Shown in pieces: positions 44,646 through 53,476 of a DNA stretch of 64,000 bases. This DNA comes from JANMJD01 sp963828405 (lineage in GTDB: Bacteria; Actinomycetota; Acidimicrobiia; Acidimicrobiales; Ilumatobacteraceae), in contig CAWHEG010000030.1 in NCBI GenBank assembly GCA_963828405.1, positions 310,001-374,000 of the forward strand, in the 5' to 3' direction. The position numbers and the translations under genes are program-made. Positions within the stretch are counted from its first letter, which is position 1, and the number at the start of each line of letters is the position of its first letter. The notes under the pieces are model-generated. The model had not been told where the DNA came from, made no database searches, and was given only the letters and a program-made list of their open reading frames with translations.

Positions 44646-45716
44646 GTGACCTCGACCACATCCTCCCCGGACATCCGCCACGTCGCCGTCGAGTTGCGCA
44701 GCGACAACTCGGCCGGAGCGGCGCCAGAACTGCTCGATGCGATCGTCGCCGCCAACGTGGGATCCGCGCTGTCCTACGGAGCGGACGACTGGACGCGGCG
44801 GATGCAGCAGCGGGCGGCCGAGGTGTTCGAGCACGCCGCGGTCGCCGTGTTCCCGGTCGGTTCGGGGACGGCGGCCAACGCCATCGGGCTCTCGGCGATC
44901 TGTCCGCCGTGGGGCGCCGTGCTCTGCCACGAGACCGCCCACATCCTGCGCAGCGAGTGCGCGGCGACCTCGATGTTCGGCGGCGGGGCGGCGATCCGCG
45001 GTCTGCCCGGCGACGGCTACAGGATCGACCCGGCCGCCCTACGCCAGGCGTTCGCCGACACCCGTTGGGGTGATCCGCACCACTCTCAACCCGCCGTGCT
45101 CTCGCTCACCTCGCCCTCGGATTTCGGCACCCTGTACACCCCCGCTGAGATCACCGAACTGGCGGGGATCGCCCATGAGCGGGGGATGAAGGTGCATCTG
45201 GACGGGGCGCGGCTGGCCAACGCCGTCGTCGCCCTGGGGTGCTCTCCGGCGGACGTCACGTGGCGGTCGGGGGTCGACCTGCTCTCCCTCGGGGCGATCA
45301 AGAACGGCGCCGTGTCGACCGACGCGATCGTCAGCTTCGACCAGGCTGCCACCGCGGAGCTGGTCTACCGGGTCAAGCGTGCCGGTCACGTCGCCTCGAA
45401 GATGCGCTTCCAGTCGGCCCAGATCGAGGCCTACCTGAGCGACGGACTGTGGCTCCGACTGGCCGGGAAAGCCAACGCCACGATGCGGCGCCTGGCGGTC
45501 GGGCTCCACGGCCTCGGCGTCGAGTTGCTCGCCGAACCGCAGGTCAACATGGTCTTCGCCCGTGTGGCGCCGGGCGTTCCGGGACGGCTGAGTGCGGCCG
45601 GGTTGCTGTTCCACGAGATGACCCCCGGCGTCGTGCGCCTGGTGACCAGCTTCCAGACGACGCCCGACGAGATCGACGCCGCCCTCGCCCTGATCGCTCG
45701 GGCGCTCGACGGGTGA
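44646..45716 (+). CDS. Low-specificity L-threonine aldolase-type PLP enzyme
   Basis: 356 residues from GTG at 44646, fold type I PLP enzyme. LRSDNSAGAAPELL near the start, FPVGSGTAANAIGLSAI, HLDGARLANA with the PLP-binding Asp, and the Schiff-base Lys in LSLGAIKNGAVS. The expected reaction is cleavage of L-threonine or a 3-hydroxy amino acid to glycine and an aldehyde. Its stop is five bases from that of the converging EVE gene. Confidence 0.88.
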   Translation: MTSTTSSPDIRHVAVELRSDNSAGAAPELLDAIVAANVGSALSYGADDWTRRMQQRAAEVFEHAAVAVFPVGSGTAANAIGLSAICPPWGAVLCHETAHILRSECAATSMFGGGAAIRGLPGDGYRIDPAALRQAFADTRWGDPHHSQPAVLSLTSPSDFGTLYTPAEITELAGIAHERGMKVHLDGARLANAVVALGCSPADVTWRSGVDLLSLGAIKNGAVSTDAIVSFDQAATAELVYRVKRAGHVASKMRFQSAQIEAYLSDGLWLRLAGKANATMRRLAVGLHGLGVELLAEPQVNMVFARVAPGVPGRLSAAGLLFHEMTPGVVRLVTSFQTTPDEIDAALALIARALDG

Positions 45717-45721
45717 CGTGG

Positions 45722-46180
45722 CTACCTGCGGCGCTTGGCGTAACCGACGATCGCCTCGAACTCGGTGTCGGTGAGTGGGATGACCGACAGGCGGTTGCCC
45801 CTGGCCAGCAACCGGCAGTCGACGAGCTCGGGAATGGCGCGCAGCGCGTCGAGCGGGATGAAGTCGAGCGCCTTCACCGGGGCCACGGTGACCCAGTCCC
45901 AACGGGGGTCGGACGGCTTGGACGCCGGGTCGTAGTACTTCGAGGTCGGGTCGAACTGCTTCGGGTCGGGCTCCGCCGCTTTGACGATCTTGCAGATCCC
46001 GGCCACCCCGGGCGGCGTGGCGTTCGAGTGGTAGAAGATCGCCCGGTCGCCCACCCGCATCGCCCGCAGGTAGTTGCGCGCCTGGTAGTTGCGGATCCCG
46101 TCCCAGCCCTCCCGCTTGGCCTTGACCAGGTCGGGGTAGCCGAACACGTCGGGCTCGGACTTCATCAGCCAGTACGCCAT
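45722..46180 (-). CDS. EVE-domain (THYN1/YTH-like fold) protein
   Basis: 152 residues. Begins MAYWLMKSEPDVFGYPDL, followed by GWDGIRNYQARNYLRAMRVG and IFYHSN, hallmark of the EVE domain; end ERLSVIPL-like block and a basic KRRR tail. EVE proteins bind modified bases in DNA or RNA and are often near restriction genes, but none is seen here. ATG at 46180. Confidence 0.88.
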   Translation of the reverse strand: MAYWLMKSEPDVFGYPDLVKAKREGWDGIRNYQARNYLRAMRVGDRAIFYHSNATPPGVAGICKIVKAAEPDPKQFDPTSKYYDPASKPSDPRWDWVTVAPVKALDFIPLDALRAIPELVDCRLLARGNRLSVIPLTDTEFEAIVGYAKRRR

Positions 46181-46206
46181 GGCCGGCGACGTTACCGCCC
46201 GCGTCC

Positions 46207-46296
46207 AGGTCCGCGTCCAGGTCCGCATCCGCCCGCCGGCACCCGCCGTCGTCGAGGTCCGCGTCCAGGTCCGCATCCGCCCGCCGGCACCCGCCG
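46207..46296. repeat. 42-base direct duplication before the EVE gene
   Basis: Two identical 42-base copies at 46207-46248 and 46255-46296, offset by 48 bases, each with AGGTCCGCGTCC and a CCGCCGGCACCCGCC end. It lies in the 168-base gap before the EVE start, on which it may have no bearing. Confidence 0.7.
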
Positions 46297-46348
46297 AGAA
46301 ACCGCCCCAGAAGCCCGGTCGAGCCGTCGAGTGACCCGGTTCGGGGCG

Positions 46349-47296
46349 TCATCGGGACATCTGGGGCGGTTCCTCGGGTCGATCGCCGGTCGCTCGGGCC
46401 ACACGACCAGGCGCAGCCGCCCGTTCAGCCGGCGGTCCCATCTGGGCCAACACCGCCCGGCCGAGCGGGCTCGTCGGATCGCCGAGTGATTCGACTGCCG
46501 AGTAGTGGTTGTCCCCGTCGAGCACCAACGTGGTCACCGCGAGGCGATCGCCCCAACTCGCCGCCATCAGGTCGTTCTGGCGGAGGAACTCGGCCCCTTC
46601 GCGTCCGCCGACGGCGACGATCAGGGGGGCCGACGTCGCCGGCTCGTGGAGGTAGGCGCTCGTTCGGCGGGCCGCCGCCTCGTCCAGTGACAGCGTGGAG
46701 TTGAGATACGACAGGCGGATCGGTTCCATGTCGTAGAGGCCACTGACGCCGCAGCCGCCCTTGACGACGTCGACGGGCAACCCGAAATCGCCGTGCCAGC
46801 CGGCCGCCATCAGCAGCCCGACGATCTGCCCGCCGGCGGAATGCCCCGAGACGTACAACCGGTCGCCGTCGATCCCCAGCGAGTCGGCGTGGTGGTGGAC
46901 GTGGGCGAGGGCGGCACGGCACTGGCGGATCAGCTCGTCCATGTCGACCGACGGGATGAGGGCGTACTCCACGACCACGCACGCTGCGCCGGCAGGGACG
47001 AACGTCTCGGCGAGGAACGAGTAGCGCTCCTTCTCGCTCGAACGCCAGTAGCCGCCGTGGAAGAACAGGTTGGCGCTCACCGGGCCGTCGGCATCGGCGG
47101 GCAGGAAGACATCGAGGCGTTCGCGGGGATGCTCGCCGTAGCGCACGTCGAGATGGGCGGGCGTCGTCCGGCGCACCTCGGCGCTGCGGGCCGTGAACCG
47201 GTCGGTGTAGACGAGGAAATCCGGGACGCTGCGCCGGTCATCGAGCAACTCGTCGAGCCGCTCCTGGCTGTGATCGAGGAACACCGCTTCGGTCAT
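46349..47296 (-). CDS. Alpha/beta hydrolase, esterase/kynurenine formamidase-like
   Basis: 315 residues. HGGYW oxyanion motif at 80-84 and nucleophile Ser153 in SGHSAGG; a catalytic His fits DGDNHYSAVES. The N-terminal VRYGEHPRERLDVFLP is typical of the HSL/BD-FAE esterase group and of arylformamidases. Second gene of a pair: ATG at 47296 overlaps the stop of the LLM gene (ATGA). Confidence 0.88.
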   Translation of the reverse strand: MTEAVFLDHSQERLDELLDDRRSVPDFLVYTDRFTARSAEVRRTTPAHLDVRYGEHPRERLDVFLPADADGPVSANLFFHGGYWRSSEKERYSFLAETFVPAGAACVVVEYALIPSVDMDELIRQCRAALAHVHHHADSLGIDGDRLYVSGHSAGGQIVGLLMAAGWHGDFGLPVDVVKGGCGVSGLYDMEPIRLSYLNSTLSLDEAAARRTSAYLHEPATSAPLIVAVGGREGAEFLRQNDLMAASWGDRLAVTTLVLDGDNHYSAVESLGDPTSPLGRAVLAQMGPPAERAAAPGRVARATGDRPEEPPQMSR

Positions 47297-48387
47297 CGCC
47301 CGCTCCCTGGCCGATCTGGATCGGGCCGTGGTCCGTGGAAGTCGGGCATCACCTCGCTGGCGAAACGTTCCATCGCCCGCGCGACGCGGTCATGGCCGGT
47401 GAGGTAGTCGAAATACAGGCTGAGGTGGTCGACGCCGAGCGCCCAGTACGGCCGGACCTGCTCGCGCACCTGATCGGGCAGGCCGAACGGAACGTTGGCG
47501 ACGACTTCCTCGGCCCCGATCTCGTGTTCGACCGGGCGGATCCGGGTCTTGCCGTCGACGTACACCTCGTTGCCCTCGAGCTGCGCGTACAGGCCGCGGT
47601 GGATGCGCAGCACGTCGGTCATCGCCGCGTCGATCTCCTTGCGGTCCTCGCCGATGAACACCGTGCGATTGACGGCGAAGCGGGCGTCGGTCCGTGGGCA
47701 ACCGATTCCGGCCAGGCCGCGTTCGAACTGCCCGTAGCCCTCGGCGAGGTAGCTGAACGGGTTGCGGAACGGGCTGGTGATCACCTTGGGCATCACGCCG
47801 AGCGCCGCGCAGTTCTCGACCTGACCGTAGATCGACCAGGGGGTCACGGCCGACAGCCACAGCGAGGGGTGCGGCCTGGTGACCGGCCGGGGCAGCACCG
47901 TGGTCGGGGGGAACGACCAGAAGCGGCCCTCGTGGCCGACATCGCCGTCCGAGCGCCAGCCCTGGACCATTACCTGGAGGTGCTCCACGAAGTGGGCACG
48001 ACTGGTGTCGACGTCCATCTCGCGCTGGAAGCGGACGGCTTCGAAACCCGACGACCCACGCCCGACGGCGAGCTCGAAGCGGCCCGGGTACATCACGTCG
48101 AGCTGGGCGATGCGTCCGGCGAGCTGCAGCGGATGGTGGTCGCGCAGGATCACGACGGCGACACCGACGCGTATCCGCTCGGTCCGCTCGAAGATCCGCA
48201 CCGCCATCTGCAGTGGGTCGGGGAGCAGGTTGTAGTCGTTGAAGTGGTGTTCGACGAGCCACACCACGTCGTAGCCGAGCCGGTCGGCCAACACCGCCTG
48301 TGCCGTGATGTCCTCGAAGAGCCGGGATTCGCTGCGTTCGTGGCCGAGGTTGTGACAGCCGATGAAGACCCCGAACTCCACGTTCAC
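47293..48387 (-). CDS. Luciferase-like (LLM class) flavin-dependent monooxygenase
   Basis: 364 residues, TIM-barrel of the bacterial luciferase family. LADRLGYDVVWLVEHHFNDY, LRDHHPLQLAGRIAQLD, PGRFELAVGRGSSGFEA and ITSPFRNPFSYLAEGYGQF are family blocks. Such enzymes use reduced FMN or F420 to oxidise diverse substrates. Coupled to the hydrolase after it, which could act on the ester or amide product. No box or operator seen beyond the repeat array upstream of the csp gene. Confidence 0.88.
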   Translation of the reverse strand: MNVEFGVFIGCHNLGHERSESRLFEDITAQAVLADRLGYDVVWLVEHHFNDYNLLPDPLQMAVRIFERTERIRVGVAVVILRDHHPLQLAGRIAQLDVMYPGRFELAVGRGSSGFEAVRFQREMDVDTSRAHFVEHLQVMVQGWRSDGDVGHEGRFWSFPPTTVLPRPVTRPHPSLWLSAVTPWSIYGQVENCAALGVMPKVITSPFRNPFSYLAEGYGQFERGLAGIGCPRTDARFAVNRTVFIGEDRKEIDAAMTDVLRIHRGLYAQLEGNEVYVDGKTRIRPVEHEIGAEEVVANVPFGLPDQVREQVRPYWALGVDHLSLYFDYLTGHDRVARAMERFASEVMPDFHGPRPDPDRPGSGR

Positions 48388-48818
48388 CTCCGACCCGACG
48401 ATGCCCGCTCCCGGGCGGACCTACCTTAGGGCCGACGCCCGCAGTGGTTCGCGAACCCTTCCCGACAGCTCGGCTCGGAGTCCTCGCTGCGCTCCCAGAC
48501 CCCCCAGGCCTCCCGGCCCTCCCCGAGATCCCTCCCCGGAAGTTCGCCCGAACCGGCCATTGGCCCGGTGCTGGCGCCATGGACGCATCTGGGGCGGAAA
48601 ATCGGTGGAGGGGCGCAGGATCGGCCGGGCGCAGGATCGGCCGGGCGCAGGATCGGCCGGGCGCAGGATCGGCCGGGCGCAGGATCGGACGGGCGCGGCT
48701 CCGGGGCGAATCTTCCCGACTTGTCCGCCTCTCCCGCACGTTTGTTCGAATCCGCCGATATCGTCGCCCCCTTCGGCTCCGTCGCAGTTGGCGGTTCCAG
48801 TTTGAAGGTGAGGGCCCA
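48388..48818. other. Non-coding gap of 431 bases before the cold-shock gene
   Basis: No convincing gene. Contains a low-complexity stretch with short CTCCC/TCCCC runs (48480-48545), the 16-base tandem array (48611-48690) and, just before the cold-shock start, a purine-rich GGTGAGG. Long 5-prime regions are normal for cold-shock genes, so part of this may be leader RNA. Confidence 0.5.
48611..48690. repeat. Five 16-base tandem copies upstream of csp
   Basis: Unit GGGCGCAGGATCGGCC at 48611, 48627, 48643, 48659 and 48675 (the last with one change, GGAC). Each unit contains GGCC arms that can pair with the next, so the RNA or single strand could fold. No protein role: both strands give Pro/Arg-rich nonsense. 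Confidence 0.85.
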
Positions 48819-49019
48819 ATGGCCACCGGTACAGTCAAGTTCTTCAATGTCGACAAGGGTTTCGGCTTTATCTCGCGTGAGCAGGGTGACGACGTGTTCG
48901 TCCACTACTCCCAGATTCAGGGTTCGGGTCACAAGTCGCTCAGCGAGGGTCAGGTCGTCGAGTTCGACGTCGCTCCCGGCCGCAAGGGCGAAGAGGCTCA
49001 GAACGTTCGGCCCGTCTGA
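48819..49019 (+). CDS. Cold-shock domain protein
   Basis: 66 residues: MATGTVKFFNVDKGFGFISR, DVFVHYSQIQ and a basic C terminus, the complete CSD fold with both RNP motifs (KGFGFI, VFVHY). Binds single-stranded nucleic acid and melts RNA structure during cold or growth shift. Purine-rich ribosome site before ATG at 48819. A 431-base gap with tandem repeats precedes it and a strong terminator follows. Confidence 0.96.
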   Translation: MATGTVKFFNVDKGFGFISREQGDDVFVHYSQIQGSGHKSLSEGQVVEFDVAPGRKGEEAQNVRPV

Positions 49020-49029
49020 CGTAATCTGA

Positions 49030-49080
49030 CGAGAACCCTCCTGACCATCGGTGCCCTGCACCCGGTCGGGAGGGTTCTCG
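49030..49080. terminator. Strong stem-loop after the cold-shock gene
   Basis: CGAGAACCCTCC (49030-49041) pairs perfectly with GGAGGGTTCTCG (49069-49080), a 12-base stem with a 27-base loop, ten bases after the stop. A CCGTTTTCGG follows. Probably stops transcription of csp and, from the other side, of the EthD operon. Confidence 0.75.
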
Positions 49081-49139
49081 CCGTTTTCGGCGAGGAGCGC
49101 GCTGCGAGGCCGCGGGATGTCGGCCGGCCGTCGGGCGAT

Positions 49140-49472
49140 TCAGTCGCCGATCACGGGGTGTTCGACAGGGAAGAGTCGGGTGCGGCTGCGCACGTGGGCC
49201 ATCGAGTCGGCGGCCACACGTCGGCCGAGCTCGGTGTCGTAGGCCGCGTCGAAATCGGCCCGGCTGTCGAACCACAGCTCGGTGATCCCGTCGACGTCGT
49301 CGGCTCCCTCGATGTCGTTGAACACGATCCGGCGCACGCCGGGGAGCTGGACGGCGAGCGGGGAGTGCTCGACGAGCCACCAGTCGCGGAACTCGTCGTG
49401 GGTCATGTCGTGGCGTCGTGCGAGCAGGATCATCGCCTTGAAGCTCCTCGTCGGGTCATGTGCGGTGGTCAT
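49140..49472 (-). CDS. EthD-domain protein
   Basis: 110 residues. MILLARRHDMTHDEFRDWW, HSPLAVQLPGVRRIVFN and ITELWFDSRADFDAAYDTE are EthD blocks (dimeric alpha-beta barrel, ferredoxin-like). Members assist degradation of ethers or act as small isomerases or decarboxylases. ATG at 49472 overlaps the stop of the DUF1185 gene (ATGA): last gene of a three-gene operon. Confidence 0.85.
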   Translation of the reverse strand: MTTAHDPTRSFKAMILLARRHDMTHDEFRDWWLVEHSPLAVQLPGVRRIVFNDIEGADDVDGITELWFDSRADFDAAYDTELGRRVAADSMAHVRSRTRLFPVEHPVIGD

Positions 49473-50019
49473 GATGGTTGTCCGATCCGGTGGTGGGGGC
49501 GGCCGCCGACGCCGAGGGCCAGCACGGCGAGGATCTCGTCGGGTCGCGGGGCGTCGTCGACGCTGATGGCGATGGCGTCCATGTCGTCGAACACCCAGAT
49601 GTCGGAGCAGTTCGTGAGGGGCGCCACGATGCGCGTCCCGGACCTCCGAGCAGCTTGGTCGAGGGGATGATCGCCGGGCCCCGTCCCAGGGCGGCGCGGA
49701 TCGGGGCCCCGAACCGCGGGTGGATCAGCGCGGCGGCATGCTCGATCTCGCCGTCGGTTCCGACCACGGCGGCCTTGCCGTAGGCGCTGACCTCGTCGAC
49801 GGGGCAGCCGAGCACGGCGAGCGCCTCGTCGATCAGGGCCCGGCCCAGCTCGGCGCCCAGCTCGACGAGATCGTCGAGCTGCTCGACGTAGCGCCCGGCG
49901 TAGGGGTTGGTGCACACCACGCCGGTGGCCACCTTGCGGCGCAGCCCGCCGACCTCGCGGCCCATCTCACGGCGCGTCGTCTCGACGACGGAGACCATCT
50001 TGCGGATCTCCAGGTTCAT
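49469..50019 (-). pseudogene. Amino-acid-synthesis (DUF1185) family protein with a frameshift
   Basis: Starts at ATG 50019 (MNLEIRKMVSVVETTRREMG), continues KVATGVVCTNPYAGRYVEQL and reaches IIPSTKLLGGPG; the frame then breaks at the CCC at 49637-49639 of the plus strand. Adding one G restores GPGTRIVAPLTNCSDIWVFD and an in-frame end at 49469. The family is poorly understood. Its VOC neighbour starts four bases upstream and the EthD ATG overlaps its stop. Sequencing error is likely, since the flanking operon is intact. Confidence 0.72.
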
Positions 50020-50023
50020 CGCC

Positions 50024-50461
50024 TCACCCCGCGGCCCGGCGGTTGGTGGAGCCCGGATCGGGCACACCCGGCGGTGTGCCCTCGTGGTTCTCGATCAACT
50101 CGATGAGGTAGCCGTCGTAGTCCCTGATGAACGCCACGGTCACCGGCCAGCGGTCGAGCCGCTGCGGCGGGGTGACCGATTCACAGCCGGCGGCCAGGCA
50201 CCGTTCGTAGAGCGCAACGCAATCGTCGGTGTACAGGTACAGCTTCCACAGCGCCCCACCCATCTCGATCGGGCCGTCCTGATCGAGATGCTGGGCGAGC
50301 TGGATGCGGGACCCGCCCTCGTCGGCCTGGAGCACCGCCTCACGGGCGATGGGGATCTCGGTGCGGCTGCGCAGCGGGATGCCGCACACGTCACGCCAGA
50401 ACTCGATCGACCGTTCGAGGTCGGTGACGTTGATGCAGAACTGCCCGAGAATCTGACCCAT
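50024..50461 (-). CDS. VOC (glyoxalase/dioxygenase fold) protein
   Basis: 145 residues: GQFCINVTDLERSIEFWRDV, LWKLYLYTDDCVALYERCLA and IRDYDGYLIELIENH, with metal-binding His or Glu spaced as in VOC enzymes. Two beta-alpha-beta units per chain. First gene of an operon with DUF1185 and EthD genes; a triple 13-base repeat sits just upstream. Substrate unknown, but company with EthD and aromatic-type enzymes hints at ring or ether catabolism. Confidence 0.85.
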   Translation of the reverse strand: MGQILGQFCINVTDLERSIEFWRDVCGIPLRSRTEIPIAREAVLQADEGGSRIQLAQHLDQDGPIEMGGALWKLYLYTDDCVALYERCLAAGCESVTPPQRLDRWPVTVAFIRDYDGYLIELIENHEGTPPGVPDPGSTNRRAAG

Positions 50462-50476
50462 GAACGCTTCCCCTTT

Positions 50477-50515
50477 GATCCGTGACGGCGATCCGTGACG
50501 GCGATCCGTGACGGC
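50477..50515. promoter_or_regulatory. Three exact 13-base repeats before the VOC operon
   Basis: GATCCGTGACGGC occurs three times in direct, gap-free succession at 50477, 50490 and 50503, only 16 bases before the VOC start at 50461. Exact iteration this close to a start suggests a regulator site (iterons) rather than coding sequence. Confidence 0.45.
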
Positions 50516-50580
50516 TACAGGCTCACACGTGGCGGCGATGACCGACGAAGCGGCGGCCCGTGCGGGCGTACGCCCGGGCG

Positions 50581-51642
50581 TCAGCGCAGGGCGGCGAGGC
50601 GGTCGAGGGGCACGGCGTGTACGGTCCGGCCCCGGTGGCCGGTCATCGTCTCCGCGGCGCACAGCGCGTTCCAGATCGATTCCTCGACGGCCTCGGCCGC
50701 GGCGTCGAACATCGCCGTCATCTGCGAGCCGGCGAGAGTGGTGACCTGGATCGGCCCGGTCCCGTGCACGGGGACCCGATTTGCCGTCGAGAACGCGAGG
50801 AAGATGTCGCCGCTGCCGTTGGCCCCTGTCCCACCGGCGCGGGCGAGGCCCACCGTCGCCCGACGGGCCAGCCGCTTGCACTGATCGGCGAGCAGCGGGG
50901 CGTCGGTGGCGATGATCACGATGATCGATCCTGCCTCGGACGTCGAGGGGTCGGTGGGGAGGGGTACCTCGTCGGCGCCGAGCAGCATCCCCACCGGACG
51001 CCCGTCGAGCCGGAGCAGGTCGCGCCTGCCGTAGTTGGCCTGGACGAGCGCCCCCACCGTGAACGTTCCTCCATCGACGAGGACCACTCGAGACGAGGTG
51101 CCGATCCCGCCCTTGAAGCCGTGGCAGATCATCCCCGTCCCACCGCCCACGTTGCCCTCGGCAACCCGGCCCGGCCGGTCGGACGCGACCAGCGCGGCTC
51201 GTACGTGGGCCTCGGTGAGCGGGAAGGCGTCGATGTCGTTGAGGAACCCGTCGTAGGTCTCGCCGACGATCGGCAGGCACCACGACGCCTCGGGATCGCG
51301 CTCGACCTCGTCGCGGACGAGGACGTCGCGGACCAGCCCGACCTGGTGGGTGTTGGTGATCCCGATCGGGCCGTTGACCAGGCCGGACTCCTCCAACCAG
51401 TGCGAACCGGTCAACTCCCCATTGCCGTTGAACGAGTACAACCCGCCGTAGCAAAGATCAGCTCGGTCACCCGGTGCCCGGGTCTGGACGATCGTCACGC
51501 CGGTGCGGGCGACGTGCGGCTCGTCGCTGATCAGGGTGTGGTGCCCGACGGTGACTCCGACGATGTCGGTGATCGCGTTGGCCGGGCCCGGCGCGCCGGC
51601 GCCGACCGTGAAACCGAGTTCCCGTAGCCGTGGCCGTGCCAT
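50581..51642 (-). CDS. P1-family aminopeptidase (DmpA/BapA-like)
   Basis: 353 residues. Ntn-hydrolase of the DmpA type: RELGFTVGAGAPGPANAITD, GLVNGPIGITNTHQVG, EGNVGGGTGMICHGFKGGI and the autocleavage region GTGANGSGDIFLAFST, where a Gly-Ser bond is cut to free the catalytic Ser. Related enzymes release N-terminal residues or beta-amino acids. Coupled to the DUF1214 gene, whose stop is three bases before this ATG. Confidence 0.9.
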   Translation of the reverse strand: MARPRLRELGFTVGAGAPGPANAITDIVGVTVGHHTLISDEPHVARTGVTIVQTRAPGDRADLCYGGLYSFNGNGELTGSHWLEESGLVNGPIGITNTHQVGLVRDVLVRDEVERDPEASWCLPIVGETYDGFLNDIDAFPLTEAHVRAALVASDRPGRVAEGNVGGGTGMICHGFKGGIGTSSRVVLVDGGTFTVGALVQANYGRRDLLRLDGRPVGMLLGADEVPLPTDPSTSEAGSIIVIIATDAPLLADQCKRLARRATVGLARAGGTGANGSGDIFLAFSTANRVPVHGTGPIQVTTLAGSQMTAMFDAAAEAVEESIWNALCAAETMTGHRGRTVHAVPLDRLAALR

Positions 51643-51645
51643 GGC

Positions 51646-52773
51646 TCAGCCCAGCGCCAGTGCGTCGACCGGGACGACCGAGCACTCGATCGCACCCGGA
51701 GCGGCCTCGGGCAGCAGGAAGCGCCAGAAGATCGAGCCGGCGGCGTGACCCTCGGTGTCGAGCCAATTGGGCACGCCCGGGTCTCGATGGGCGACCACCA
51801 GCCGGAAGCTGCCGTCGGGCTCGGGGAGGATCTGGGCGCGGTTGAGCGACGACCGGTGGTGGCGGTACTCGAGGGTCTGCATGTGCTTGTTCCACAGCAT
51901 CACATTGACGAAGGCGCACTCCGGCAGGGTGCCGCTCATCACCAGTGCCTCGTCGTGCCCGAGATCCCAGCGACCCATTGCATAGACGATGTCGGCCGCA
52001 CCGGGAACGGGTAGGCCCGAGTCGCGGAAGCTGAACGGCATCGGCAGGGTGTTGGGGACGTTGGAGACGAACGGCACGGGCGACGGCGAGCCGAAGATGC
52101 CCTGCCCGATGGTCGCCTGGCGGACGAAGGCGACCGCCTCGCGCAACCGCTCGGCGAACGTCACGTCATCGAGCGGAGGGGGCGGAGGCACGTCGCCGAG
52201 CGGCTCGATGGCGATGACGACGGATATCTCGGGGTTGTTCTGCGCCGAGCGTTCCAGTTGGAAGTAGGTGCGCACGACGATGCTGTGAGCGGCGGGGTCG
52301 AGGCGGATCCAGTTGCCCGGCTGTTTCTCCGCGCTGAGGACCAGGGAGTAGCTGCCGTCGTCGGCGGTTTCGAAGCCGCGGTCGTTGACGTCGCCGAGGA
52401 GCGGCCCGGCCATGCCGCCGTCGGCCGCCGCACCGTGGATCGTGAACGACGTGTAGCACTGCTCGCCGATCCGCCCCGACACCCGGTAGGAGCGGTCGCC
52501 GCGGATGCGGGCGAAGTGGTAGACGGCGTCCGGGTTGTCGCCCTGCATCTTGCGTGCCGGCGAGACGATCGAGGCGAAACGGGGGTGGTCGGGATCGGCC
52601 TCGGCGAAGAGCTCCGATGCCGCCGAGAGCACCTGGCCGACGTAGCGGTAGCCCTCGACGACGTCGATCGGATCGCCGAACCGCTCCGGCGAGAGCACGT
52701 AGCCGTCGCGGATCTCCTGCAGGGCGATGATCAGGTCGTCGAACACGGCAGTGGTGAGCGGAGCTCGGTTCAT
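51646..52773 (-). CDS. DUF1214-domain protein
   Basis: 375 residues, cytosolic. YRYVGQVLSAASELFAEADP, DNPDAVYHFARIRGDRSYRV and GNWIRLDPAAHSIVVRTYFQ are DUF1214-like blocks; then a C-terminal half with PGAADIVYAMGRWDLGHDEA. Domain function is not known. First gene of an operon with the P1 peptidase. The 264 bases upstream (52774-53037) show nothing convincing. Confidence 0.75.
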   Translation of the reverse strand: MNRAPLTTAVFDDLIIALQEIRDGYVLSPERFGDPIDVVEGYRYVGQVLSAASELFAEADPDHPRFASIVSPARKMQGDNPDAVYHFARIRGDRSYRVSGRIGEQCYTSFTIHGAAADGGMAGPLLGDVNDRGFETADDGSYSLVLSAEKQPGNWIRLDPAAHSIVVRTYFQLERSAQNNPEISVVIAIEPLGDVPPPPPLDDVTFAERLREAVAFVRQATIGQGIFGSPSPVPFVSNVPNTLPMPFSFRDSGLPVPGAADIVYAMGRWDLGHDEALVMSGTLPECAFVNVMLWNKHMQTLEYRHHRSSLNRAQILPEPDGSFRLVVAHRDPGVPNWLDTEGHAAGSIFWRFLLPEAAPGAIECSVVPVDALALG

Positions 52774-53040
52774 GGGACCCTCGTTGGTGTGCAGGTTGTG
52801 GTCCGGCGCCGGGCGTGCACGTGCCGATACCCCGGTGGTGACCACCCGGTGCCGGACATGCTGTCAGATCGCGGCGCCCGCCGCCCGGCCGTCGCCCGCC
52901 GGGCGCCGTGGAAGCTGCGGAAGAACTCGGAGGTGCCGTCGACGGGGCGCAACGTGGACACCTCGCCATTCTGTCAATCCGGTTGGCGATCCCGATGGCC
53001 ATCCGGAGTGACCGGTGGCCCGCTCGGCGATAATGGCATG

Positions 53041-53412
53041 ATGGATGAGACTCGCGTCGACAAGTGGCTGTGGGCGGTGCGGATCTATCCGACCCGTTCC
53101 GCGGCGACCGACGCCTGCCACGGCGGCCACGTGCGGGTCAACGGCGCGCCGGCCAAGGCGTCGACGACGGTGCGGCCGGGCGATCGGGTGACCGCCAACC
53201 TGCGTGGGCTCGAGCGGACGCTCGAGGTCGTCGTCGTGATCGACAAGCGGGTCGGCGCACCGGTCGCCGCGACCTGTCTGGTCGATCACAGCCCACCTCC
53301 AGCGCCACGCGACCTGGTGCCGCCACCGTTCGTGCGTGACCGCGCCACCGGGCGGCCGACCAAGCGCGATCGCCGGAAGCTCGACAAGTTCCGCACGGCC
53401 GGGCCGGGATGA
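53041..53412 (+). CDS. S4-domain RNA-binding protein, Hsp15 (HslR)-like
   Basis: 123 residues: RVDKWLWAVRIYPTRSAATD and GHVRVNGAPAKASTTVRPGD are an S4 domain, followed by a short strand pair and a basic C terminus (KRDRRKLDKFRTA). Hsp15 recycles stalled 50S subunits carrying peptidyl-tRNA. Two adjacent ATG codons (53038 and 53041) are possible starts. Confidence 0.88.
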   Translation: MDETRVDKWLWAVRIYPTRSAATDACHGGHVRVNGAPAKASTTVRPGDRVTANLRGLERTLEVVVVIDKRVGAPVAATCLVDHSPPPAPRDLVPPPFVRDRATGRPTKRDRRKLDKFRTAGPG

Positions 53413-53476
53413 CGGGGGACGGCCGGGAGGCGTCGATGCGCGGCGCGGACGGAGCGCGGCGGACGCCGGAGCCCCG

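Noticed and set aside
48611..48690. CRISPR-like array
   Set aside because: Units are 16 bases with no spacers between them; simple tandem repeat.
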